From the NCBI GenBank assembly GCA_036346275.1, contig CM070725.1, positions 43,896,104-43,960,103 on the forward strand: 64,000 nt of DNA, given 5' to 3'. The position numbers and the translations under genes were made by a program. Origin of the DNA: Otatea glauca (Eukaryota; Streptophyta; Magnoliopsida; Poales; Poaceae). Positions 1 through 11,325 of this stretch are shown here, piece by piece. The notes beneath the pieces were generated by a model. The model was not told the origin of the DNA, made no database searches, and saw only the letters and a program-made list of their open reading frames with translations. Position 1 is the stretch's first letter. Every line of letters starts with the position of its first letter.

Positions 1-1657
1 ACTTGGTGGCCGATAGATAGAAAGAAGAATGAGAGAGAGCGCATGGCACAAGATGGCATGAAGCCAAAGGACAGTAATGCATGTGGTTGCATAGGACTAT
101 ACCGCTTGGATGCCGAGTGCAGGCGGGCATGGGCTGCATGGCTGCATGGAGACGTATGGAACACATGGACATCTTCATGCGGGCGCAAGGGAGAAGGACA
201 AAATAAAGAAGCGGCTGAAGCCGAAAAGGAGAAGTGTACATCGATCAAGGAAGGAAGAAAGAAAGATAGAATGGCTGGTTTATGAAAGAAAGGAAAGAGG
301 GGCTCGGTTTGGAGTTTGAAAAGAAAAAAGAAATAAACGAAAGAAGAAAGGAAAGAAGAAGATGGACTTTTCTTGGAATTGGAAAAGGAAAAGAAAGAAA
401 GAGGGAAAGGAAATTTGGATGAAAAAGAAAAGAGGAGTCCAACTCAGATTGAATTTTGGAACAGCCAGTGCAACATGTTTTAAAAGGGCTATAACTTTTG
501 TATACAAAGTCTGATTTGGGAGTTCTTAGACTGGTTAGAAAGCTAACTTCAAGGCCTACACAAAGGATTAAGTGCCAGCCTTAGATTCTGCCTGTGTACT
601 CCACAATAGCCAAAAGAAACTAATGTCTAATTTCAAGATTTCCTTTTTGAGTTCGAGTTAGGATAGATTGCGTCTAAGAGTTAGAGTCGGCCGCTTGGCA
701 AGGTTTGGAGTCCAATTCACACTTTGGCCGCATCATGGAAGGGGTTTGTCCCATATATTTGTGTCCACCACTTTGTAAATTTCAGAATATTGATAATTGA
801 GAAATATACTCTTGTTTCCTAGGTAGCCACCATGCACCTCGAGGGGATTCGAAGTTTCCCGTGACCATTGATATTGTGATTCTGGAGGTTTCACAAAAGT
901 GTTGCCTACTTTTGGTGATCGGGTAGATGGTGATCATGAGTGTGCGGTTGGATGAATTCTTTTGTCACAGATTATTGTTTTGATAGTGGTTGATGCCATT
1001 GGTTCGTCAAGTTGCACGGATCCTATTTGTTATTGTAATAGTGTGGTTGGGCGAGTTCTTTTGTCGTGGGTTGCAATATCGAGAGTGTGGTTGGCTCGGT
1101 AAGACACAAGACGTTGCCATCATTGATCCACTTAATCGCTTGAGCCCGGGATGTTGCCACCATCACCACCATGCGTAGGATGCGGTCGAGTGCCGACATC
1201 AACGCGATGTGCATGCGTCCCACAGGAATTGTCACCATCATCATGCCATGAGAATGGGGTCGACCGGATTGCCATCATCGATTTCCTCCCCGTGTGTGAG
1301 GGTGCATCGCTGCCACATTCCATTGAGGGAGAATGCAACAGGTCGCCATAGCATCGCCATGCATGGGCAGGCGAGCGACAGCATGTCGCCTGAGCCGAGC
1401 CAAGCTCAGGATACATCGTCGCGTGGTCATGTCGTGTGCACGGGGCCGTATGCTACCTTCGGTCGTTGAAGGTAGGGAGAGCATTGGGCTGAAGCGATGT
1501 TAGGGGTAAGCCAGGGAAGGGCCATCAGGCTGCTGCCAAAAGTCACCTCTTTCACCTTGTGTACCACATGTGCACGTAGGTTGCCATCGTTGAGACCGTC
1601 GAGGGCGGTGGAGCAACGGGGCGCCATCGCTGCTGTCGCAGTAGATGATGTGTGAGC
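1..1657. other. Old repeat-derived DNA without a supported gene; LTR-like segment about 470-1130
   Basis: No convincing coding region is seen. Positions 220-440 are strongly purine-rich on the plus strand. Positions 470-1130 read like an LTR remnant: a tract of TTTGTAAATTTCAG and GAGAAATATACTC type followed by two or three diverged copies of a segment containing GTGTGGTTGGGCGAGTTC (near 935, 1042 and 1085). Positions 1131-1657 are rich in CATC and GCCATC triplets and encode only low-complexity His-rich frames. The LTR interpretation is an inference from composition and repeats; no partner LTR is present in the window. Confidence 0.3.
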
Positions 1658-2397
1658 TGTAAAAACCTACCTAAAATTTTACTTCCCAAATACTTTAACC
1701 ACAACCTCAACAATATACCTTCTCTCATCAATCCTCTCAACTCCCAAAAGTCTCATATTTAAATGCACATGTGTATATGAACATCTTAGCTCATACACAC
1801 ACTAGCTAAACTGCATATCATTTCCACACAAGTATAACATCCAATCTGGATAAACCAATACTTAAAATTTCAATATTTTATACCCATTCAATTTATTAAA
1901 GAAGCTAATAAGACTCTTATCAAGTTTCTCATACATCAAGCTATTCCTCAAATCATAGTATAGATTACATTCGCAAAAAAAATTTTCATTTCTTCTCTCA
2001 AGCATCAAGGTTACACCACTAATTACAGACCACTTCCTGCTTACAAATCATACATCGCGCAATTCAGAAAATTGAAGCCACACTCTTCAAGTCAGCCCTC
2101 AATCATTACTGTCTCCCAGATTGTTTTCAAAGATTTCACTCTTCACTTTTTCCCTCTCACAACCGAACCGACCTTCAGTTTCTCAGTCATCCAACTGCCA
2201 CTCCTCTACTCCTGCCCACTCCCACAGCTAGCAGCCAGTCATCTTTTTTTGCCCATTCTGCTAGCTTCAGCTTTTGCCCATTTCGCTGGCCAAATGGCGA
2301 GCCAAGTCTTACATGTATGCCAAGTAGCTAGCTTCAGCCCACAGTTTCATTGAAACCAGCCCACAACTTTGAGCCAAGTCACTTTACCTGTAAGCAG

Positions 2398-2405
2398 TAT
2401 AAAAG
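2398..2405 (+). promoter_or_regulatory. TATA-like box (TATAAAAG) of the putative LTR promoter
   Basis: TATAAAAG lies in an otherwise C/T-rich segment about 740 bp inside the proposed LTR, as expected for a U3 promoter on the element's sense strand. It is a short motif judged by context only. Confidence 0.35.
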
Positions 2406-3276
2406 AGGTCAATGGCAGTACAACCCAAGCTTTTACTCTCCACCCTCCTGACCAGTACACCCAGAAAAGTTATTGCTTCCACCTACACTCACCTGCTAGG
2501 AGCAGCTATCGTTGCTGAGCTTTTACTGCCAATTGAAAAGCAAGCAAGCCAGGGGAGAAGGGAAGGTAGGAGACAAGCACCTGTCTCCCTCCCCTTTTCC
2601 CCCAAAGTCACTACAGTCCTTTCCTCTGCAAAGAAAATCAGGTGCCCACCTTTAGTTCGAATGTTCTATCCACCGATAGCAGTAAGCACTCAAGAGCAGT
2701 AATGTCCAGTCCTTGCTTTGTAGGCATGCATTTATCTTAAAAGTAGTTGCAAGATTTAATAAGAAAAAGGGCTTAAGGACAGGACTACATCATTCTGTCT
2801 TGTACACTTTAATCAATCAGAACATGCATAACATCAGCAAGAAAGTAATTAGTAAAAGATCAATGCAAAGTAGTTCATGCATGTGTATATATATGTGTAC
2901 CTCTGATGGGTAGAAAAGAAGGATTAACTAGAGCATTTTTTTAGTAGTACTATTTAAGTTGACCTTCCTCTGTAAATCTCTGTTTATTCATGTGTTTGAT
3001 TTAATAAACCATATTAAGGTAATACCACTCGGAGCACATTTAAAGGTTCAAGCAGTGCTAAATGAGAATGCATAAATCAAGCATACACCTGCATTTCCTA
3101 AAGCAAAATGGCATGCGTGTTAATCTGCCAACCCTAAAGTAAATCTATCTTATAACAAGAATTATTTAGTTGAGACTGAGATAAAAGAGAACACGAAGAA
3201 GTTACTAAAATTACAAACCATTTGTTCAAATACTTATAAATTAGTGACCTAAATGCTCTACCTGTCATGAGCAAGA

Positions 3277-3277
<1 letters not shown>

Positions 3278-3328
<51 letters not shown>
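3278..3328. repeat. (TA)n microsatellite
   Basis: An uninterrupted run of about 25 TA units lies inside the proposed long LTR. Such tracts are length-polymorphic and often collapse or expand in assemblies. Confidence 0.95.
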
Positions 3329-3330
<2 letters not shown>

Positions 3331-4299
3331 AGGACAGCAAAGATGCTCATAGTTGCTCTCACAGAAGTCAGCTATGCCATAATTCTTAGAATTAAAATCT
3401 TATCATAGACTGGTTTCCTTCAATGTAGTCGCACTGAGCCACAAAATAAAATTTCATACATGACGTTCCTACAAAAAAAACTATCCTTACGCATCTTAGT
3501 CACAATAATTAAGAACTCAAAGCATAACTAACCCACTGCTCAATGATTCTAGAATCACACTTGTATTTTAAAGCAAGTCATCATCATACAATTTGACCAC
3601 AGATGAATTAGTCTAGGATAGAAACAAAAACATCTTTTAGCAGTAAATGTAGGAGGATAAGGGAGGTATTTCTTAGATCAAGAGGGGAGGCATTCGTGCA
3701 TGGTCGGGGCGATCACGGTAAGCGGAGACACCGTGGCGTCGGTGTGACTGGTCCTGACCGCATGGTGGCGACCTAAAAGGTAGAAGAAAGAGAGGGGAGG
3801 GAGTGAGTAAAGAAGGAGGAGGGGAATAAAAGAATAAGGGGGAAGCTCACTTAGCTCGGGGGAGGAGCACCGACGCCGGCACTGTAGGAGAAAGAGGAGT
3901 CGGTAGTGGCGGTGAAGACCGCCAGATCCGGCGGGGTCCGACGCGAATCCGTCGAGAGGGCGGCTGCGGCATGGGAGGCCGAGAAGGTGGCGCTTAGGAG
4001 TGGTCGCGCCGATGAAGAAAGAGGAGGCGGCGGTGGCAAGCAGAGGGGAGGGGTGGCGCTCGGGAGTGAGAGATGAGAAGAGCGCGCGAGGGAGAGGGAG
4101 TGTGGGAGAAAGACGGCTCGGAGTAGGAGGGAGAGTGGCGGCGGTGGTGAGGCTAGAGGCCAGGAGCCGGTGGCGTCGCACGGTGGAAAAACCAAAGGTC
4201 GGCGACGGCTGTTGGGGAGGGCGAAGAGAGCGAGGGGAAGAGTCGGGTGAGACGGCCAGGTTGGGGAAAAAGAGAAGAAGGAGAGAGAGAGCGAAAAAG

Positions 4300-4314
4300 A
4301 GGGTTAGGGTTAGG
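4300..4314 (-). promoter_or_regulatory. Telo-box-like motif (CCTAACCCTAACCC on the minus strand)
   Basis: The plus strand reads GGGTTAGGGTTAGG. On the minus strand it is followed by a long C/T-rich stretch and open GC-rich frames (4195-3678), an arrangement seen in 5' regions of plant genes. Inside an LTR it may be a captured promoter fragment or a chance low-complexity tract. Confidence 0.3.
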
Positions 4315-4377
4315 AATGGCTGACCAGGCCACTTTGGGCCGAAAGAGATGGGCCGGGTCTGGTCTAAAATAAATAGA

Positions 4378-4424
4378 ACATATATATATATATATATGTA
4401 TATATATATGTATATATATATAAT
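4378..4424. repeat. (TA)n microsatellite, imperfect
   Basis: TA repeats with three interspersed TG steps. It sits just after the G-rich part of the LTR. Confidence 0.9.
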
Positions 4425-6098
4425 CTATAAAATAAAAATAAATAAGTGAAAAGAAAAGGGTTAAACAAATAAATGGATGAATAAATAAATATGAAATAAA
4501 ATAACATATGCTATATCCGAACCAATGCATACACCAGAATAAGAAAATAGATCAAGAAAAAATAATAGGAAACAAATCCAAAATTTATTTCTTGTTTTTC
4601 TCTTTTTATTTTCTCAAAATTAATTGATGACCTAACTTCAAATCAAACTTAGATAGACAAGCAAATAAAACATTGCAAATTCAAATCGTAGGCATTAATA
4701 AAATTGCTTCGCAATACGCTCAACAGAAAACGTTATAAATTCAACCCAATCTGAGAATTCATGAGTATTAAAAATCATTAGTTCTCTTATTTAGGAAAAC
4801 TTTCTGATAATACCGGAAGTCATCTAGAGCCACTTCCTGCCGTGGACAACTCTGTGATCACTCATCCAGGCAAGTCGCCCTTCGACCATGTCTTATGAAC
4901 TGATTTTGTGGCTTGGGTTGTTTGAAACTCTTGCATCCATCTCAAAAGCTAATTTCTAAAAGAAATTAGATCACACTAATTGGATCAGCTAGATCTAGTG
5001 TTCGAACCATAACCTTGGTGAGGTTATGGAGTAAATGGTGGGTGGAAGAGCTCAGGGTATGAGCAACCCCGGTTGGGTTGCTATGAAAGTCAGGGCTCCT
5101 CCACATAGGATATCATTTAAGGACAAACCAAACTGGCGCTTACCTCAAAATCGGCGCAAGCCGTGCTGACCATAGACCCGGTATGGGACAGACTGAACTA
5201 ATTAACCGACAAGTAGCTGACTCTGCCAAGGTGAGAAAGGTGACTGTGCCAGGTGAGGGCAGTCACCCTAGGGTGAGACGTCGGGGGAGGAATCTCGACC
5301 CGCGTGCCTTTGATGAGGCAAGGCGGTATGGCAGAGGTCAGAGTACGGTTGGCCAAACGTTCTGTTTCCTTGGTTTATTAGTGTGCCTGTGGAAGTGCAC
5401 TGTGACAATAAGCCAAGTGATGCTATGGGCAAAGCAGTACACCTTTGATCAGAGTCAAATGTGATATCACTCCTAGCTTTTGGGTTTTGGAAGTGCGTCG
5501 TGTGGGTTTTCCTCTAACACAGGATGTAAGACCCCACATTGTTTTGCTGTCAGTAGATTTAGAAGTTAAAACTTGACATTTTCTAACAAATGGGTAAAAG
5601 GGGTACTTTGGAGTAGCGGCTCGGTGGCCGAAAAGTATATCTTTATACCCATGCATAAAGGTTCCGCGGCTTGCTGAGTACTGGTGTACTCAGCCTTGCT
5701 TTCTCTGTTGTTTTTCAGAACATGTTGAGTCCACCCAACTAGATGAGATAGAAGGTGAATTTCATGATGATGTGAATCTTTATGATGATACCGATGTTGT
5801 TGTGGAGGGATATGAATATGAAGGGGCCGACGACCAAGACCTGGCGAAATAAATCTACCCTCAGGAGGGAGGCATCTAGAATAATATTGTAATATTAGAC
5901 GAGCGGTGTAGAAATCACCGTAGCTAGACCTAAGACAGTACTATATGTACTTTAAGAATAATCCCCGAGTACTATTCGGTGAAAGTTTCAGTTCTACATG
6001 TGTTGCTTTCCTTAGCCTGATCCTGGCGCACTCTGCTCTATGATGTTTCCACTGATTCTGGCCTGGTCAGGCGAAGTGGGGGCATCACAGAATAAAGG

Positions 6099-6110
6099 TG
6101 GTATCAGAGC
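6099..6110 (+). other. Primer binding site for initiator methionine tRNA (TGGTATCAGAGC)
   Basis: TGGTATCAGAGC is the standard plant retroelement site complementary to the 3' end of initiator Met tRNA. It lies ten bases after the LTR end GCATCACA and fixes the element's orientation as plus. Confidence 0.95.
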
Positions 6111-6485
6111 GAGGCTAACGAAAGAAACATGTACCTTAGGTAGAGAATGTAAACTGCCTTAAGAAGGCTAGACTTTCTCTCCTTATCCTTTGAAGCAGAA
6201 AAATATCTTCTCTCATCTAAAAACACTCTCTCTTCTTATCTACTCATCTTGAAACTCTTTTCAGTTAAAATATCATTCTTCCACATTAATGAAAACTATA
6301 AGCAATCTTAAATCATCAATATAGTAGCATAAAAGAAGAAATGGAGTCATGTCAAAACAACTAAATTAAAAATGTCACTTAATACCAACTGACTTAAATA
6401 CAAGCATAAAAGTTCCTTCTGTAGATTACAACACCTTCTACTTTAAAATATGTGCTAACTAAAATTCTTGTTTAAAATATGTAGG
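6111..6485 (+). other. Leader between primer site and first ORF
   Basis: A/T-rich untranslated leader of the gypsy element. I see no ORF, repeat or hairpin worth naming. Confidence 0.5.
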
Positions 6486-7720
6486 ATGGAGCGCAGGATG
6501 CCTGGGTCTGGTTCGTAGTTTGGGGGCTTTGCTTTGTTCCTTTTAACCTTGCTTGCTGCCTTAGGCACTCTCTCCACACCTTTTTACACCGTAGTCGAGG
6601 ACCCCCTAGGGGCCGGCTATGTTTTCAGTGCTCACCTTCCGGACTCTGCGAATCTGGGAGTAGTGCGCACTTATAGTGTGGCACGCTTCAACTTCCACTC
6701 CGCACTGAAGGGAGCAGCCAGGGACACTGCTCTACTGCTCTTTCACGCCTTTCACCCCCAGCTAGTCCAGGTAGGCTTGGGTGAGTGGCCCTACCACCTA
6801 GAGGAGGCTGGGAGCTCGTCAGCACCTCCACCTAGAGGCTCTCTTTCTGTGCCCTCTTTCCCACCACCAGCCATACCACCTTTTGCGTCCTTCCTACCAC
6901 CCTTACCACCCAGATCTACTTCAGTCTACACTCGACCTGGTTCGACCTCTACACCGCCACCTACTTACCTCCTAGTTTCCACTCCTTTTGGGCGCACACC
7001 GACTCCCAGAGTCATCAGGTGCCCTCCTGTTCGACCTCTTCCACGCTCTTTTACTCCTTATGATCGTCTTCCTTCCACTCCTCCCAGTCGGCTTATCCTG
7101 GAGCTGATGGAGAGGATTCTCACCCTTGAGAGACGCTGTTCCCTGCTTGAGCAGGAGAATGGCGCCCTGACTGCCACTTTGGGGGACTATACCCAGCCGG
7201 GTATGGCCCTCAATCCTCTTCAGGTAGACAGTTCCCCTTCCGTATCCCCAGACAGAGTTGGCTATTCCATTGATCACGACTCTCTGGCTACAGATGAGCC
7301 TACTTCTAGAGTTGGGCCTTCTGTTGGTTCCACTTTAGCTCTTGCCACTGACCCAAGTTCCTTTTTCGTCACACCTCGCTCGCCTGAGCACGTGCCACAG
7401 TCTCCACCTTACTCTCCACCTGTACAGCCTGCCTCACCTTCCCCAAATCACCTTCCTAGCACCCCTAGGTACGTCCCATCCTCGGAGACAGAGTCCTTTG
7501 AGCGCTCCCTCGTTTCACCTTCTTTCACCCTTTCTCAAGATGCTTGGAGCTGCTACACCTTTCGAGCACCCCTCGGCTCGCATCGACCGAGCGAGTCACG
7601 ACTGCCGAGAGTGCTGCTGCGAGTTCTTCTCCGACACCGACACTGCTAGTACCCAGCTCTGCTGTAGACCCTGAGCTACTCCTCACTTCGGCAGGGAGTC
7701 CTCTCGAGAGGGATGACTGA
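6486..7720 (+). pseudogene. Extra ORF upstream of gag (orf0-like), broken
   Basis: An ATG at 6486 opens a frame that hits TAG at 6516-6518 and then continues open as a 371-residue frame from 6534 to 7649. A frame change near 7560-7600 leads to a plausible tail ending with TGA at 7718 (ends PLERDD). The product has a hydrophobic and globular N-terminal part (motif SALKGAARDTALLLFHAF), a Pro/Ser-rich middle, and a short leucine-zipper-like helix (about residues 186-212) with ELMERILTLERRCSLLEQEN. RIRE3/RIRE8-type elements carry an additional ORF here; its function is unknown. It is not gag, because gag follows separately at 8305. Confidence 0.6.
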
Positions 7721-8304
7721 GTTTTAGTAGATAGGTAGACTTGAGTAGGGATCTTTTGGTTGTACTTACACTCTGACAAGGTTGCTTAGCAGCACAGTAG
7801 ACTGCTACACCTCTCAGAGTGTCCCTACACCCAGTCACTTAGTTGGTTAGCTTCAGGCTGTTCTTTTGTTTGTACCCTCTCTGGCAAGGTTGCGTGAGCT
7901 GTAGCTACCCTCCTGCAGTCTCACAGCCGATTCGATCGAGACGAGTAGTTGGCGTTCGGTGAGCGAGATAGGCCGATGGGTATACTTTTGTTCCAGGTGC
8001 ACGTACACTTACACGTGGTGACCTGATGACCTTAGGAGACATCATACTACTGTTATATATATATGTGTTAGTATTGTTTCTTTCGGTGCCCCTTTTGCTG
8101 TTTTGTTTCTATGGTTGTTCAGTTGTTTTTGCTTTGTTATTGGTGTTGTAGTGGGTAAATTAATAAATAATACCATAAAAAATGCAAACATGAAATAAAA
8201 TGGATAACATCTGTTCTAAAATAAAAGCTTAACTAAATGATATCAAACCAAGCCAAATCAATCATTAAATCTCCGTCATCCTCTTTATCACCAGAATCAA
8301 ACTC
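7721..8304 (+). other. Spacer between orf0-like ORF and gag
   Basis: Non-coding, with pyrimidine-rich stretches and a diverged internal repeat around ACACTCTGACAAGGTTGC (7768) and CCCTCTCTGGCAAGGTTGC (7876). The last 130 bases before the gag ATG are A-rich. Confidence 0.4.
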
Positions 8305-9555
8305 ATGGCTTTTGGTAGCGGTTCCCGTAATGGCACCAACAATCCAGTTGAGGAAGTACCTGAAACCTTAAGAAGTATGGAGGATCTGCCTTCTAGAGAA
8401 ACACTTCCTCCACCTCCGCCTTTGCCTCCACGTATCACTGGGGCCGATTATATGGGCCAGATGATGTTGTGGATGGAACAGTCTCGTAGAGATGCTCAGG
8501 AGCAGCAAAATAGATTCATGGAACAACTGTTTGGGACAGTTACAAATCTAGTGGCAAGAACCCCAGAACAAGGAGTTAGTATTGGAGAATTTCAGAAAAC
8601 CAGGCCACCAACCTTTTCACATGCTTCAGAACCCTTGGAAGCAGATGATTGGTTGGGGGACATCGAACAAAAACTTGAAACAGTTGGTTGCACAGACCAA
8701 CAAAAATTTCGATATGCCTCTCACCAATTCATTGGGCAAGCAGCCACATGGTGGAGAAACTTACAAAACACCTACCCACCAGACTATGTTATTTCATGGG
8801 AGGAGTTTAAAAATAAATTCCGAGCAGCACACATTCCTGAAAGTATTATGGAAATAAAGAGAAAACAATTTATGGCACTCAAACAAGAACAAAGGACTAT
8901 CACCGAATATCTAACCCAATTTAATCACTTAGCTCGGTATGCTCCCGAGGACAAAAATACTGAAGCTAAGAAAGTGTATAGGTTCACAGAAGGGTTGAGA
9001 CCGTCAATCCAAGTTCAGTTGGCTGTTATTAAAGTCACTGAATTCCATGACTTGGTGGACCGAGTTATACTCATTGAACACCGGCAAGCTGCTCTAGAGG
9101 AAGATCGAAGGAAGAGTGCTCGAATGGACCCTAGGAATTTCATAAGGAGTGGCAATAGACCCTCTATCCCAGCACGAGCCCCAGTATCTGGATCATTCCA
9201 ACCCACTTCTCACCAAGCAACCAGACCGGCAGTAGCACAGGCAAGAGCTCCAATACGATGCTATTATTGCAGTGGACCTCACTTGGCCCGTGACTGCCCA
9301 AGGTCCAATGTCTATTGTTTTGAGTGTGGACAAAAAGGCCACTACAAGAATCAATGTCCAGATAAAGGAACGCAAAAGACGCCAACCCAAACTGGAACAA
9401 CTCCTATGCAGCGGTCTGCACCTCGTCCTCAGAATGGGGCGCCTATACGCGGGAATGCACCAGCCAACCGTGGACCTGGACGTGGAGGACTTGCTCGCGG
9501 ACCCGTCTGCTTAAATCATGTGGACGCCGCCAAACGGAATCCGCTACCGACGTAA
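8305..9555 (+). CDS. gag: Gypsy Gag polyprotein (capsid and nucleocapsid)
   Basis: This is the best preserved frame of the element: 416 residues, uninterrupted. A Retrotrans_gag-type capsid region covers about residues 95-290 (motifs PLEADDWLGDIEQKLE and QAATWWRNLQ). Two nucleocapsid zinc knuckles follow near residues 313-350. The second is canonical CX2CX4HX4C (CFECGQKGHYKNQC). The first, CYYCSGPHLARDC, has only three residues between the second Cys and the His, so it is non-canonical. The C-terminus runs into Arg/Gly-rich sequence and ends early; a frameshift near 9520-9540 would otherwise continue into protease. Gag would package element RNA in cytoplasmic particles. Confidence 0.9.
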   Translation: MAFGSGSRNGTNNPVEEVPETLRSMEDLPSRETLPPPPPLPPRITGADYMGQMMLWMEQSRRDAQEQQNRFMEQLFGTVTNLVARTPEQGVSIGEFQKTRPPTFSHASEPLEADDWLGDIEQKLETVGCTDQQKFRYASHQFIGQAATWWRNLQNTYPPDYVISWEEFKNKFRAAHIPESIMEIKRKQFMALKQEQRTITEYLTQFNHLARYAPEDKNTEAKKVYRFTEGLRPSIQVQLAVIKVTEFHDLVDRVILIEHRQAALEEDRRKSARMDPRNFIRSGNRPSIPARAPVSGSFQPTSHQATRPAVAQARAPIRCYYCSGPHLARDCPRSNVYCFECGQKGHYKNQCPDKGTQKTPTQTGTTPMQRSAPRPQNGAPIRGNAPANRGPGRGGLARGPVCLNHVDAAKRNPLPT

Positions 9556-9835
9556 TCACGGGTAACATCCTAATTCCTCCAGCATCAGGGTTGGTATTAT
9601 TTGACCCTGGTGCCACGCATTCCTTTATCTTTGAGCATGTTGTCAAGAAGCATCATATACAGTCCACTCCCTTATTCAACCAAATAAATGTTCAATCACC
9701 GGGTGGTCCAATTCTAGCACAACACATCTGCTATAACCACCCTCTCATCATTTTAAAGACCCCCTTTAAGGCAAATCTTTATACCATCAACTTAAGTGGA
9801 ATAGATGTTATCCTTGGGATGGGTGGTTGACACGG
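9536..9835 (+). pseudogene. Aspartic protease remnant of the gypsy element
   Basis: In the frame entered after the gag frameshift, protein similar to plant gypsy retropepsin is readable (ITGNILIPPASGLVLFDPGA, then THSFIFEHVV). The family catalytic motif is DS/TGA; here it reads DPGA, so the residue after the catalytic Asp is changed and the protease is unlikely to work. The frame ends at a stop just after VILGMGG at 9830, where the family continues MDWLTRH; a one-base shift restores that reading. It would cleave Gag-Pol during particle maturation. Confidence 0.75.
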
Positions 9836-11325
9836 CATGGAGCCATTGTCATTGTGAAACAAAACAAGATATCCTAAAAGGACCCAATAATGAAAGGATC
9901 ATATTCAGGGGCAAGAAAACCAACTTATCCCCAGGCCAAAAGTTAATAGCCGCATTGTACTCTGAGGGAGCTGAAAATGTCCCAGTAGTCCAAGAATTTT
10001 TAGACGTATTCCCTCAAAAGTTACCTGGTATGCCTCTTGATAGAGAGGTAGAGTTCACAATTGATCTTAAGCCCGGGACAGCACCCATATCCAAAAGAGC
10101 CTATCGTATGGCCGCAGGAGAATTAGAGGAGTTAAGACAACAATTGGATGAGCTAGAACAAAAAGGTTTTATTCAGCCAAGTGTGTCTCCCTGGGCAGCT
10201 CCAGTTCTCTTTGTTAAAAAGAAGGACGGGAGTTTGAGATTATGTGTGGACTATCGTGAACTTAATGAAGTGACAATTAAGAATAAATACCCGTTGCCAA
10301 GGATAGATGACCTATTTGACCAGTTAAGAAAGGCACGAGTATTCTCTAAGATAGATCTCCGATCTGGTTATCACCAGTTGAAAGTAAAAGGAGATATATT
10401 GAAGACCGCATTTGTAACCCGGTATGGACACCATGAATTCACAGTGGTACCCTTTGGGCTTACAAATGCACCAGCGACATTCATGAATCTAATGAATCTG
10501 GTGCTAATGGCATATCTGGATAAGTTCGTGGTAGTATTCATTGATGATATCCTGATATACTCCCAAAGCATGGAAGAACATGCAAATCACCTTAGGACAG
10601 TTCTACAAACCCTAAGGGAAAAGGAACTTTATGCCAAGTTCAAGAAATGTGAATTTTGGTTAGATAAAGTTTCCTTCCTGGGACACATCATATCAGGAAA
10701 AGGAATATCTGTAGATCCAACCAAGGTTGAGGCAATATTGGTTTGGCAAGCTCCAATAAATATTACTGAGATCCGTAATTTCCTTGGCTTAGCCAGATAC
10801 TACCGACGATTTATTGAAGGATTCTCTCGAATAGCAGCTCCCATAACCAAACTCCTCAGAAAAGATAATCCATTCGTCTAGAGTGAAGCCTGTGAGCGCA
10901 GTTTTCAGGAATCAAAGAAACGTCTCACTTCTGCACCAGTCCTAGCACTACCTGAGATGAGCAAAGACTTCACTGTCTATTGTGATGCCTCTCGAATAGG
11001 ACTAGGATGTGTGCTGATGCAAGATGGCAGAGTCATAGCCTATGCATCTCGTCAACTAAAGCCTCATGAGCAAAACTACCCCACTCATGATTTGGAGTTA
11101 GCAGCAGTAGTGTTCGCCTTGAAATTATGGCGCCACTACCTTTATGGGCAGAGATGCGAACTATTCACAGACCATAAGAGCCTCAAATATATTTTTACCC
11201 AAAAAGAATTAAATCTGAGGCAAAGACGGTGGTTAGAACTGATCAAGGATTATGACTTGGGTATTAACTACCACCCCGGCAAAGCAAATGTGGTAGCAGA
11301 TGCCCTCAGTAGGAAAGCATCTTGA
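9836..11325 (+). pseudogene. pol: Gypsy reverse transcriptase and RNase H, one stop and frame breaks
   Basis: Protein similarity is continuous: the pre-RT linker, then RT blocks LRLCVDYRELNEVTIKNKYP, FSKIDLRSGYHQLKV, PFGLTNAPATFMNLMN and the catalytic box VVVFIDDILIYS (FIDD in place of the usual YIDD/FVDD) near 10540. TAG at 10879-10881 sits where the family has Trp after PFV. RNase H follows from 10957 with FTVYCDASRIGLGCVLMQ, the catalytic DHKSLKYIFTQKELNLRQRR and NVVADALSRK. TGA at 11323 ends the frame. The RT region itself (9850-10878) is otherwise intact. Confidence 0.9.

Larger units (their letters stand above)
1658..6089 (+). repeat. Long 5' LTR of the Tekay-type gypsy element (left edge tentative)
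   Basis: The right edge is well supported: GGGGGCATCACA ends at 6089, ten bases before the primer site. The 4840-6089 portion has motifs typical of Tekay-type grass LTRs, including GTAGCTGACTCTGCCAAGG near 5211 and GGTCAGGCGAAGTGGGGGCA near 6065. The left edge is placed at TGTAAAAACC (1658), which gives about 4.4 kb, long but within what this lineage shows. A TATA-like box lies at 2398, two (TA)n tracts at 3278 and 4378, and a G-rich segment at 3660-4320. Alternatively the LTR is shorter and the left third is another repeat. Confidence 0.5.

Noticed and set aside
1132..1416. His-rich and Met-rich frames around CATCACCAC repeats
   Set aside because: Arise from CATC/GCCATC repeats; several overlapping frames on both strands are equally open.
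3678..4195. Minus-strand Pro/Ser/Leu-rich frames of 114 and 167 codons
   Set aside because: Overlapping low-complexity frames in a C/T-rich block inside a probable LTR; kept only as a possible captured leader, not as a gene.
6099..6110. tRNA gene fragment
   Set aside because: The 12 bases are the complement of a tRNA 3' end at an LTR boundary, that is a primer site; no cloverleaf surrounds it.
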